From positions 1 through 48,578 of the forward strand of contig JAETSB010000014.1 of assembly GCA_021769865.1 (NCBI GenBank): a stretch of 48,578 nucleotides of DNA, read 5' to 3'. This stretch comes from Oscillospiraceae bacterium. Lineage in GTDB: Bacteria > Bacillota > Clostridia > Oscillospirales > Oscillospiraceae. Every line of letters starts with the position of its first letter. Position 1 is the first letter of the stretch. The translations under genes were made by a program, and so were the position numbers. Of this stretch, positions 33,335 through 40,642 are shown piece after piece. Under the pieces are notes generated by a model. It did no database searches. It saw only the letters and a program-made list of their open reading frames with translations, and had not been told where the DNA came from.

Positions 33335-33346
33335 TTTTTCGGATTC

Positions 33347-33375
33347 ATCATAGCACCGGGCAAAAAGTTTGTCAA
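33347..33375 (-). promoter_or_regulatory. Sigma-A promoter of the thiW-thiM leader
   Basis: Minus-strand TTGACA (33370-33375) and TATGAT (33347-33352) with a 17-bp spacer: a near-consensus promoter. Its -35 lies 6 bp from the -35 of the divergent thiE promoter. Confidence 0.85.
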
Positions 33376-33381
33376 GGGGGC

Positions 33382-33410
33382 TTGCAATGGAGGGAGAAAA
33401 GGCGTATGAT
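33382..33410 (+). promoter_or_regulatory. Sigma-A promoter of the thiE-thiD-cytX leader
   Basis: TTGCAA (33382-33387) and TATGAT (33405-33410) with a 17-bp spacer, facing away from the thiW promoter. Confidence 0.8.
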
Positions 33411-33422
33411 AGGGACGCAATA

Positions 33423-33510
33423 AAAGGGGAGTCCGCTGGCGCGGGCTGAGAGGGAGCCGCAAAGGCTCCGACCCGGAACCTGATTTGGGTCATGCCAACG
33501 TAGGGAAATA
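33423..33510 (+). ncRNA. TPP riboswitch controlling thiE-thiD-cytX
   Basis: The thi-box core is clear: GGGGAG, CTGAGA (33446-33451), ACCTGAT, GGGTCATGCC and GTAGGGAA. A terminator follows at 33519-33554. It is the mirror partner of the leftward switch. Confidence 0.95.
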
Positions 33511-33518
33511 GGCGTTTC

Positions 33519-33554
33519 GCCGTGGACAGACGTTGGTTTGTCCGCGGCTTTTTT
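33519..33554 (+). terminator. Expression-platform terminator of the rightward TPP riboswitch
   Basis: GCCGTGGACA pairs with TGTCCGCGGC (one T-G) and is followed by TTTTTT (33549-33554). Its loop contains ACGTTGG (33530-33536), the exact complement of CCAACGT (33495-33501) in the aptamer 3' segment, so aptamer folding and loop pairing compete. Confidence 0.85.
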
Positions 33555-33586
33555 GATATCCGCGATGTATAGAACGGGAGGTCGTC

Positions 33587-34222
33587 ATGAATATCCAACC
33601 CGAAACCCTCCGGCTTTACGCCGTCACCGACCGGGCCTGGGCGGCGGACGAGGAGGTCTTTTTTCAGCAGATCGAGGCCGCCGTCCGGGGCGGCGCGGCC
33701 ATCGTCCAGCTCCGGGAAAAGCACCTGGAGGACGGACCGTTCCTGGCGGAGGCCCGGCGCTTTGCCGCCCTCTGCCGCCGCCTGGGGGCCGTCAGCATCA
33801 TCAACGACCGGGCGGACATCGCCCTGGCGGCCGGGGCCGACGGCGTCCACGTGGGCCAAAGCGATCTGGAAGCGGGCCGCGCCCGGGCCCTGCTGGGCCC
33901 TCATAAAATCGTCGGCGTCTCCGCCCATTCGCGGTCGGAGGCCCGCCGGGCCCGGGAGGCCGGGGCGGATTACCTGGGCTGCGGCGCGGCCTTCTCAACC
34001 GGCACCAAGGCGGACGCGAAGCCCATTCCCCGGGAGACAATCCGGGCCGTCACGGCGGCGGCGGGGATTCCCGTTGTCGCCATCGGGGGCGTGAGCCGGG
34101 AGAACATCCTGGAGCTGAAGGGGCTGGGCCTTTCCGGCGTGGCGGTGGTCTCCGGCATCTTCGGGCAAGAAGACGTGGAGCGGGCGGCCCGGGAGCTGCT
34201 GGAGCTGTCAAAACAGCTGTAA
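33587..34222 (+). CDS. thiE: Thiamine-phosphate synthase
   Basis: 211 residues, TIM-barrel enzyme joining HMP-pyrophosphate and thiazole phosphate to thiamine phosphate. Motifs: LYAVTDRAW, QLREKHLEDG, INDRADIALAAGADGVHVGQ and the phosphate-binding GGV/SGIF at the end. The ribosome binding site is GGGAGGT. First gene of the rightward TPP-riboswitch operon. Confidence 0.96.
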   Translation: MNIQPETLRLYAVTDRAWAADEEVFFQQIEAAVRGGAAIVQLREKHLEDGPFLAEARRFAALCRRLGAVSIINDRADIALAAGADGVHVGQSDLEAGRARALLGPHKIVGVSAHSRSEARRAREAGADYLGCGAAFSTGTKADAKPIPRETIRAVTAAAGIPVVAIGGVSRENILELKGLGLSGVAVVSGIFGQEDVERAARELLELSKQL

Positions 34223-34316
34223 GGGAAAACCGGCCTCGGCCGTTTTTCAGGCGGTGGATTGGGGGCACCACCTTCCATCGCCCTATAAAACTTCAATGCG
34301 AAAAGGAGAAGCGAAC

Positions 34317-35129
34317 ATGAAAACAGCATTGACGATCGCTGGGACCGACCCCAGCGGAGGCGCCGGGATTCAGGCCGACATCAAGACCATGACGGCAAAC
34401 GGGGTGTTTGCCCTGACCGCCGTCACGGCCCTGGTGGCCCAGAACACCACCGGCGTCAAAAGCATCCAGGAGTCCACGCCGGACTTCCTGTCGGAACAGT
34501 TGGACTGCGTGTTCACCGACATCTTCCCCGACGCGGTGAAGACCGGCATGGTGGCCAGCGTCCCCCTCATTGAGGTCATCGCGGACAAGCTGACGCAGTA
34601 CCGGGCCCGGAACATCGTGGTGGACCCCGTCATGGTGGCCACCTCCGGGGACCGGCTGATCTCGGAGGACGCGCTGGGGACCCTGAAGCGCCGCCTTCTG
34701 CCCCTGGCTGCGGTCCTGACCCCCAACATCCCGGAGGCGGAAATTCTCGCCGGCATGACAATTCGCACGCCGGAGGACATGGAAACCGCCGCCCGGGCCA
34801 TTGGCGAGGCCTACGGCTGCGCCGTGCTCTGCAAGGGCGGGCACCACGTGAACGACGCCAGCGACCTCCTCTGGCGGCAGGGGCAAAAGCCCCTCTGGCT
34901 CCTGGCCAGGCGGGTGGATAATCCCAACACCCACGGCACCGGCTGCACCCTCTCCAGCGCCATCGCCTCCAACCTGGCCAAGGGCTTTGATCTGGAGGAA
35001 TCCGTGAGGCGGGCGAAGGAATACATCACCGGGGCCCTCTCCGCCATGCTGGACCTGGGGCATGGCTCCGGGCCCATGGACCACATGTGGGACCTCCGCA
35101 GCCGCTTCATCGGGGAGGCGGAGACGTGA
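34317..35129 (+). CDS. thiD: Hydroxymethylpyrimidine / phosphomethylpyrimidine kinase
   Basis: 270 residues. It phosphorylates hydroxymethylpyrimidine twice to the pyrophosphate used by ThiE. Ribokinase fold with TIAGTDPSGGAGIQAD at the substrate site, DPVMVATSG and NTHGTGCTLSSAIAS with the catalytic Cys/anion hole. The ATG at 34317 follows AAAAGGAG; an in-frame ATG 21 codons earlier overlaps a weak hairpin. The cytX GTG overlaps the stop (GTGA). Confidence 0.95.
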   Translation: MKTALTIAGTDPSGGAGIQADIKTMTANGVFALTAVTALVAQNTTGVKSIQESTPDFLSEQLDCVFTDIFPDAVKTGMVASVPLIEVIADKLTQYRARNIVVDPVMVATSGDRLISEDALGTLKRRLLPLAAVLTPNIPEAEILAGMTIRTPEDMETAARAIGEAYGCAVLCKGGHHVNDASDLLWRQGQKPLWLLARRVDNPNTHGTGCTLSSAIASNLAKGFDLEESVRRAKEYITGALSAMLDLGHGSGPMDHMWDLRSRFIGEAET

Positions 35130-36286
35130 AAAAGACCTCTGTTTTTCAAAACGGCCTGATCTGGTTCGGGGCCGGAGTGTCCCTGGCGGAAATTCTGACG
35201 GGGACCAGCTTTGCCGCCCTGGGGTTTGCCCGGGGCTTCGCCGCTATCGTCGTCGGCCATGTGATCGGCTGCGCCCTGTTCTTCCTGGCGGGCCTCATCG
35301 GCGGCCGCAGCGGAAAAAGCGCCATGGAGACCGTGAAAATGAGCTTCGGCCAGCGGGGCGGGCTGCTGTTCGCCGCCCTGAACGTCCTCCAGCTGGTGGG
35401 CTGGACCGCCATCATGATCTACGACGGGGCCCTGGCGGCGGGAAGCGTGTTCTCCGCCGGGCACTGGGTCTGGTGCCTGGTGATCGGGGGACTGATCCTC
35501 CTCTGGATTCTGGTGGGAGTCACGAACCTCGGCTGGCTCAACAAGCTCTCCATGGCGACGCTGTTCCTGCTGACGCTGGTGCTGTGCTGGGTGATTTTCG
35601 GCACCGGTGCGCCGGCGGCGGGACTGGGGGAGGCCATGAGCTTCGGCGCGGCGGTGGAGCTGGCGGTGGCCATGCCCCTGAGCTGGCTGCCGCTGATCAG
35701 CGACTACACCCGGGAGGCGGAGAAGCCCTTCCAGGCGACGCTGGCCAGCACGGTGGTCTACGGCCTGGTCTCCACCTGGATGTACACCATCGGCATGGGG
35801 GCGGCTATTTTCACCGGGGAGTCCGACATCGCCGTCATCATGGTGAAAGCTGGCCTGGGGATCGCCGCCCTGGCAATCCTGATTCTGTCCACCGTCACCA
35901 CCACCTTCCTGGACGCGTGGTCCGCCGGGATCTCCGCCGAGTCCATCAGTCCCCGGCTTTCCGGCAAATGGATGGCCGTGGGGGCCGCCCTGGTGGGCAC
36001 CGCCGGGGCCATCCTGTTCCCCATGGACGACATCACCGGCTTCCTCTACCTGATCGGTTCCGTCTTTGCCCCGATGGTCGCCATTCAAATCACGGACTTT
36101 TTCCTGCTGAAGCGGGACCGGTTCCGGGCTGAATTCGATTGGCGAAATCTGGCGATCTGGGCGGCGGGCTTCATCGCCTACCGGGGGCTGATGAGGCTGG
36201 ATCTTCCCCTGGGCTGCACCCTGGCGGACATGGTGCTGGTGGGAGCCCTGTGTATCCTGGCGGACAAGCTGGCGGGGAAACGCTAA
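35126..36286 (+). CDS. cytX: CytX, putative hydroxymethylpyrimidine permease
   Basis: 386 residues with about 11-12 membrane segments, of the nucleobase-cation-symport-1 family (WFGAGVSLAEILTGTSFAALGF at the N-terminus; SWLPLISDYTR). CytX genes occur with thiD/thiE under TPP riboswitches and are believed to import HMP. I start it at the GTG overlapping the thiD stop, preceded by GGAGGCGGAG, rather than an ATG 13 codons upstream inside thiD. The stop overlaps the convergent MBL gene by 3 bp. Confidence 0.9.
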   Translation: MKKTSVFQNGLIWFGAGVSLAEILTGTSFAALGFARGFAAIVVGHVIGCALFFLAGLIGGRSGKSAMETVKMSFGQRGGLLFAALNVLQLVGWTAIMIYDGALAAGSVFSAGHWVWCLVIGGLILLWILVGVTNLGWLNKLSMATLFLLTLVLCWVIFGTGAPAAGLGEAMSFGAAVELAVAMPLSWLPLISDYTREAEKPFQATLASTVVYGLVSTWMYTIGMGAAIFTGESDIAVIMVKAGLGIAALAILILSTVTTTFLDAWSAGISAESISPRLSGKWMAVGAALVGTAGAILFPMDDITGFLYLIGSVFAPMVAIQITDFFLLKRDRFRAEFDWRNLAIWAAGFIAYRGLMRLDLPLGCTLADMVLVGALCILADKLAGKR

Positions 36287-37101
36287 TCCGCAAACTCCAT
36301 GACAAAGCCCGTGTAAAACTGCCGGACCACATCGCCCAATTCTTCCTTCAGGATGCCGTAAGCCGTTTTTCCGGTGCAGTGGCCGGTGCATACCTGTTCG
36401 ACGCCGGTGTCCCGAAGCGTGCGGGCCAAAGCCCGGACTTCTTCTTCGGTCTTGTTGTAGAGGTGCAGCCCGCCGATGAGCGCCAGCACCCTCCGGCCGG
36501 GGAACGCCTCCGTCACCTCCCGGATGATGTTCACCGCGCCGCCGTGGGAACAGCTGTTGAAGACCACCAGACCCCGGGACGTCTCAAACACCAGACTCTG
36601 CTCGTGAGAAAAATCGTCGGGGACCCACCGGCCGTTTCTCCTCCGGTACATATGCTCCCGCTTCCCGACGGCCTCCAGCCCGGAGGCGGTGTGCGGGATC
36701 AGGCTGACGCCATCGCAGATGCCGAACTTGCCGGAGGCGTACACGATCCGGTCCGGGTAGTTCGCCATGACGCCCTTCGGCATGCCAATGTACCGGTGGA
36801 AGAGCCATTTTTTGTGATAGCAGTCCTCGCCGCAGCCGTTTTGCAGATAGAACTTCGCATGGTCATTTCTTTGAAAGAACCGCTCCATCCCGTTGGCGTG
36901 GTCAAAGTGGGCGTGGGACAGGACGGCAAAGTCAATTTCATCCAGCGGGAGATTCAGTTTGTCCGCGTTTTCCGCAAAGAGGGAAGAGGCGCCTGCATCC
37001 AGCAGGCCCTTCTTCCCTCTGTACTCGATGAAGACGCAAAGTCCCCACTCGCCGGCCATTTCGCCGTTCTTTATGTTATCCACTACAATAGTCGCTCTCA
37101 T
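36283..37101 (-). CDS. Metallo-beta-lactamase-fold protein (MBL family)
   Basis: 272 residues. The motif H63-x-H65-x-D67-H68 (LSHAHFDH) sits after LLDAG; further metal ligands may be SCSHGG and the late GGLHLY and TGHCTG. The layout resembles the MBL family that contains the methanopterin-pathway phosphate synthase and many uncharacterised members. The ATG at 37101, with CGGAGGG 6 bp upstream, is preferred over an in-frame ATG 14 codons upstream. Substrate unknown. It is convergent with cytX. Confidence 0.8.
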   Translation of the reverse strand: MRATIVVDNIKNGEMAGEWGLCVFIEYRGKKGLLDAGASSLFAENADKLNLPLDEIDFAVLSHAHFDHANGMERFFQRNDHAKFYLQNGCGEDCYHKKWLFHRYIGMPKGVMANYPDRIVYASGKFGICDGVSLIPHTASGLEAVGKREHMYRRRNGRWVPDDFSHEQSLVFETSRGLVVFNSCSHGGAVNIIREVTEAFPGRRVLALIGGLHLYNKTEEEVRALARTLRDTGVEQVCTGHCTGKTAYGILKEELGDVVRQFYTGFVMEFAD

Positions 37102-37165
37102 AGTGCCCTCCGGAAGTTCCGTGTATTTTATTGATTGTAGCATGAATGCCGCTCTGGTTCAATGC

Positions 37166-37193
37166 TTGAGATGTCAAAAGACTGTGGTATAAT
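37166..37193 (+). promoter_or_regulatory. Sigma-A promoter of the acylphosphatase gene
   Basis: TTGAGA (37166-37171) and a perfect TATAAT (37188-37193) with a 16-bp spacer. Confidence 0.75.
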
Positions 37194-37245
37194 GGGGAAA
37201 GCGAACTGCGAAGAAAGAACTGCCTGGCAGAGGAGGGCTTGAACG

Positions 37246-37590
37246 ATGTATTTGTTTCAGTGGCTGAAAAACGGCGGCCGGCAGCCGGACGTGCGGGTCC
37301 CGAAGGGGCCTCCCACGCCGCCGGTCCGGAGGCGTTATCGCTTTTCCGGCCACGTCCAGTTTGTCGGTTTCCGGTACGAGGCGAAGATGACCGCCGACCA
37401 GCTGGGCCTGACCGGCTGGGCGCAAAACCAGAACGACGGGACGGTCCTCGTCGAACTGGAGGGCGAGGCGGCCCGCATGGATGAATTCCTCCGGGTTATG
37501 CGGGCGGTCCCGCGCTTTGAAATCACGGAGATTCGGACGGAAGACCTGCTTCTTTCCGGAACCGAAACGGCATTTGAGGTGATAGGCTGA
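37246..37590 (+). CDS. acyP: Acylphosphatase with an N-terminal extension
   Basis: 114 residues; the family is about 90. A 28-residue basic, Pro-rich tail precedes the ACP fold. Catalytic Arg43 and Asn61 are in place (GHVQFVGFR and GWAQNQNDG). The phosphate loop normally reads G-x-V-Q-G-V; here the second Gly is Phe39, an unusual change that may alter activity. It hydrolyses acyl phosphates such as acetyl phosphate. Single gene between its promoter and a terminator. Confidence 0.85.
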   Translation: MYLFQWLKNGGRQPDVRVPKGPPTPPVRRRYRFSGHVQFVGFRYEAKMTADQLGLTGWAQNQNDGTVLVELEGEAARMDEFLRVMRAVPRFEITEIRTEDLLLSGTETAFEVIG

Positions 37591-37680
37591 CAGGAGCCAG
37601 GAGTTTTCCGCGTCCGCGATATGTGGCCTTTCCGGGCAGAGGGCTGTAGAATACGATTGTCCTTAATTGACGAATGAGGG

Positions 37681-37719
37681 AAAGGGCTTACCCGGCATTG
37701 CGCCAGGTAAGCCCTTTTT
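37681..37719. terminator. Bidirectional terminator between acyP and the aldolase gene
   Basis: AAAGGGCTTACC pairs with GGTAAGCCCTTT, with an inner GGC/GCC. T-runs follow on the plus strand and AAA on the other side. It ends both convergent transcripts. Confidence 0.9.
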
Positions 37720-37748
37720 CGCATCGCCAGCCGGAGGCCCCGCGGGCA

Positions 37749-38426
37749 CTATCTCCGCGTCAGCAGTTCCCGGGGAATTTCCTCATGGTCCTGTCCATAA
37801 AACTGGAAAATTTCCGCCGACTGCCGCACTTGCTCCTCCGTCATCATTTTGGGAACTCCGGCCGCTTTTGCGGCGAGATAGCACTTGGCGGCCTCCTCCA
37901 TATAGACCGCCGTATACAAGGCATCCTTCAGGGTCTTTCCAACCGTCATTACCCCATGGTGCGCCAGGATCACGGCCTTGGACGCGCCAATGTACCGCAC
38001 GGTGTCCATGCCCAGCTCGACGGACCCCGGAGAACTGTAGGGAGTGATGGGGACGTGCCCTCCCGCTACATTGCCCAGCGTCGTCAGGTTGACGGGGAAG
38101 TACTGCTCCTCAATCAAGCCCACCGCCGTGGCGTAGGGCTGGTGGGTATGAATCACGCCGTTTACCTCGGGCATGTGCCGCAGGATATACAAGAGCCCCT
38201 CCGTATCCGAGGAGGGTTTCCGCGTCCCCTCCAGAATGTTTCCGTCTAAATCCATGACCAAGACATCCTCCGGCTGCATTTCCTCATAAATCATCCCGGA
38301 AGGCGTAATCAGAACTTCTCCTGTGGGCATCCGCATGGTCAGGTTTCCGCCGGACAGGGCAATAAGCTGATACCGGTCCATCAAACAGCCGTAGGTAATG
38401 ATCTGGCGCTTCTCTTCGGTAAACAT
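37749..38426 (-). CDS. Class II aldolase / ribulose-5-phosphate 4-epimerase family protein (AraD/FucA type)
   Basis: 225 residues. Zinc ligands His93 and His95 (VIHTHQ) and His157 (LAHHGV) are present; SGGNLT and PSSD (71-74) form the phosphate and catalytic sites. PSSD is closer to AraD, the L-ribulose-5-phosphate 4-epimerase, than the PSSE of fuculose aldolases, but a novel aldolase or decarboxylase cannot be excluded. It is the third gene of a minus-strand operon with the split transketolase, opposite the FGGY kinase operon. Confidence 0.88.
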   Translation of the reverse strand: MFTEEKRQIITYGCLMDRYQLIALSGGNLTMRMPTGEVLITPSGMIYEEMQPEDVLVMDLDGNILEGTRKPSSDTEGLLYILRHMPEVNGVIHTHQPYATAVGLIEEQYFPVNLTTLGNVAGGHVPITPYSSPGSVELGMDTVRYIGASKAVILAHHGVMTVGKTLKDALYTAVYMEEAAKCYLAAKAAGVPKMMTEEQVRQSAEIFQFYGQDHEEIPRELLTRR

Positions 38427-38455
38427 ATGATCACCTGATTCCTTCCCTGCTGAAT

Positions 38456-39442
38456 TTATACTTCCAGAAAATCTTCAAACCGCGCCGCGGTCAGATCCGC
38501 TTCCGTGATACCGGTGGACGCGCCCAAAAGGCTCTCGGCAGCCTGAATAATATTGGTGGCGTCCAGTCCGTACTTCTTCATCAAATAGAGCTTCGACGCG
38601 CCGTGGGCATACCCGTCCAGACCGATTTTCACCATCCGCTTCTGCACGCCGTGTTCCGCCATCAGGTCCGCCATCGCGGAGCCCAGGCCGCCGATTTTCA
38701 AATGATTCTCGATGGTGATGACGCCGTAGCGCACCTCCTGGGCGGCCTGGAGCAGAGCGGGGTCCGTGAAGGGCTTGAGCGTCGACACGTGCATGTGCTG
38801 GATGGACACGCCCCGCTGCCTCAGCGCGGCGGTGGCGCGCATGGCCTCCTCTGTGCAGATGCTGGAGGAGAGCAGCAGCAGATCCGTTCCCCTGGAAAGT
38901 GTCCGGGCCCGGTTAAATTCCATCGGTTGATCCGCAGGAAACAGCCGGGGAACTTCTTTTCGCAGCATGCGGATATATACCGGGCCGTTATAGGCATAAG
39001 CCAGGTCCAGAACGCACTCGATCTCCGTCGCGTCTCCTATGTCAAAAACCGCCATATTGGGCACGGAGCGCATGACCGCGACATCGTTGATGGACTGGTG
39101 GGAAACGCCGCCGGGCGTGGTGATCCCAGGCACAAAGCCGACGAAGACCACCGGGAGATTCGGATACGCGACGCTCATTTCCACCTGATCCAGAATTCTC
39201 CGATAGAGGAACACGGCAAAGGTGTGCAGGAACGGGCGGAAGCCCTCTCTGCACAGGCCCGCGGCCCAGGAGCACATATTCTGCTCCGCGATCCCCATGG
39301 TCAGGTACCGGTCGGGGAAACGGCTTCGGAACTGCTTCACCTCGCAGGAGGTGCCCAGGTCCGCGGAGAGCACCAGCACTTCCGGGTGCTCGGCGGCAAA
39401 CCGGAGCATATTGTTCTCGTGACAATTGATCACCATTTCCAT
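38456..39442 (-). CDS. Transketolase C-terminal subunit (Pyr and C-terminal domains)
   Basis: 328 residues. It has the pyrimidine-binding domain, with the conserved Glu of TMGIAEQNM that activates the thiamine cofactor, and the C-terminal domain (STLKPFTDPAL, ENHLKIGGLGSA). The partner gene, 16 bp upstream, has the cofactor-pyrophosphate domain, so the enzyme is a two-subunit transketolase. The ATG at 39442 has GAGGAG 7 bp upstream; the frame is open farther up but runs over the partner gene. Split transketolases often sit in dedicated pathways for unusual ketoses. Confidence 0.92.
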   Translation of the reverse strand: MEMVINCHENNMLRFAAEHPEVLVLSADLGTSCEVKQFRSRFPDRYLTMGIAEQNMCSWAAGLCREGFRPFLHTFAVFLYRRILDQVEMSVAYPNLPVVFVGFVPGITTPGGVSHQSINDVAVMRSVPNMAVFDIGDATEIECVLDLAYAYNGPVYIRMLRKEVPRLFPADQPMEFNRARTLSRGTDLLLLSSSICTEEAMRATAALRQRGVSIQHMHVSTLKPFTDPALLQAAQEVRYGVITIENHLKIGGLGSAMADLMAEHGVQKRMVKIGLDGYAHGASKLYLMKKYGLDATNIIQAAESLLGASTGITEADLTAARFEDFLEV

Positions 39443-39458
39443 ATTTGATCTCCTCTTC

Positions 39459-40358
39459 TCACATCGCGTCGTAAACGGCCTGGTATTCCGCGCGTTCCGC
39501 CTCGCTGATCCGCACAAAGTGCAGATAGGGCCACCGCTTTTCCAGGGGGGGGATTCCGGTGGTCCCGCGGGTCCTGCACAGGATGACGAGCGGCTTGCCC
39601 GGATGCGCTGTGTTCGCCGCGGCGATGATTTCCTCCGGGGCGTGGCCGTCACAGGTCACGCATTCCGCGCCAAAGGCGGCGAACCGGGCGGGCAGGGGCT
39701 CCAGAACCATTTGATGCTCGATGGCCCCTTCTACCTGCTGCCCGTTGGCGTCAACAACGATGATGAAATTCTCCAGCTGATAATAGGAGGCCGCCTGAAC
39801 GCACTCCCAGGTCTGCCCCTCCTGCAGCTCACCGTCGCCAAGCAGGCAAAAGACCCGCCCGGACTCGCCGCGCAGCTTCCGGGCATGGGCTGTGCCCGCA
39901 GCGATGGACACCGTTTGGCCAAGGGAGCCCGCAGTGTTCTCAAAGCCCGGCGAGTGCTCGGCGCCGATCATCTCCATATTCCAGCCGTCCACATTGAATT
40001 TGTCCATGCAGTCCGGGCAGATCCTGCCGGTGGCGGCCAGAGCGCTGTAAATCACGGAGGCGTAGTGGCAGCAGGAGACAAAGAAGCGGTCGCGGTCGGG
40101 GGCGGGCAGGCCGTTGTAAAGGGAGCCCTTCTGATAGTCCATATTGCCGGGCCCCGGCACTCCCGGGAACGGGGCCGGCCGCCAGGCGCCCTGAGAAGGT
40201 CCCAGATTCATGACCTCCATGTAAAGCGTCGCGACGATTTCCGCCGACGAACAGGCCTGCGCTAAGTAGCAGCCGCCTCGTTCCAGCGCAATTTTAAGTA
40301 TCTGCTTCCGAATTTCTTTCGCGGCTTTTTCAATTGCCGTCAGCGTGGTGCGTTCCAC
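39459..40358 (-). CDS. Transketolase N-terminal subunit (TPP-pyrophosphate-binding domain)
   Basis: 299 residues. The GDGELQEGQTWE segment (GDG-x(22-28)-N, ending VVDANGQQ) binds TPP-magnesium. An early His in SCCHYASVIYSAL corresponds to the substrate-channel His. It lacks the Pyr and C-terminal domains, which the next gene provides. The divergent promoter region is upstream; the ribosome binding site is AAGGAGG. The complex moves a two-carbon ketol unit; the donor here is unknown. Confidence 0.92.
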   Translation of the reverse strand: MERTTLTAIEKAAKEIRKQILKIALERGGCYLAQACSSAEIVATLYMEVMNLGPSQGAWRPAPFPGVPGPGNMDYQKGSLYNGLPAPDRDRFFVSCCHYASVIYSALAATGRICPDCMDKFNVDGWNMEMIGAEHSPGFENTAGSLGQTVSIAAGTAHARKLRGESGRVFCLLGDGELQEGQTWECVQAASYYQLENFIIVVDANGQQVEGAIEHQMVLEPLPARFAAFGAECVTCDGHAPEEIIAAANTAHPGKPLVILCRTRGTTGIPPLEKRWPYLHFVRISEAERAEYQAVYDAM

Positions 40359-40423
40359 AGCAATCCTCCTTACAAATGTTCAATAAACTGATCATTTTTT
40401 CTTTCCCGCTGAATTGTGATTCT

Positions 40424-40452
40424 ATTTTTTCACAACGTGGAGCAAATGTCAA
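40424..40452 (-). promoter_or_regulatory. Promoter of the transketolase/aldolase operon
   Basis: Minus-strand TTGACA (40447-40452) and AAAAAT (40424-40429) with a 17-bp spacer; the -10 is a partial match. An inverted repeat TTGTGA-N10-TCACAA (40414-40435) overlaps the -10 and could bind the cluster regulator. Confidence 0.55.
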
Positions 40453-40524
40453 GTCTATATCATTTGTAGATTCGTACAACTATTTTTGATTTTTTTACTG
40501 CATATTGCTGTTTTATATAAAAAA

Positions 40525-40561
40525 ACCGAAAATTATGTTGACACTGGCCACAATTTTCGGT
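40525..40561. promoter_or_regulatory. Inverted repeat flanking the -35 box of the rightward promoter
   Basis: ACCGAAAATT (40525-40534) and AATTTTCGGT (40552-40561) are a perfect 10-bp inverted repeat separated by 17 bp. The gap holds the -35 hexamer and a TGGCCA palindrome; the right arm ends at the -10. This is a good operator candidate for the SorC-family regulator. Confidence 0.65.
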
Positions 40562-40566
40562 ATGCT
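40538..40566 (+). promoter_or_regulatory. Sigma-A promoter of the dehydrogenase-kinase-lyase-symporter operon
   Basis: TTGACA (40538-40543) and TATGCT (40561-40566) with a 17-bp spacer, overlapped by the inverted repeat described above. Confidence 0.75.
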
Positions 40567-40642
40567 GTTTTTTGAAGAACGAGTTTGATCAAAATTTCAT
40601 TATTATGATTATTCGTTCAAAATGAATCCTAGGGGGGATGAT

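Noticed and set aside
33019..33423. Plus-strand open frame across the leftward TPP riboswitch
   Set aside because: It runs antisense through a structured riboswitch and two promoters; no start signal.
34228..34252. Small hairpin after thiE as a terminator
   Set aside because: The stem CGGC/GCCG is only four or five base pairs with a bulge; thiD follows with its own ribosome binding site, so at most it gives mild attenuation.
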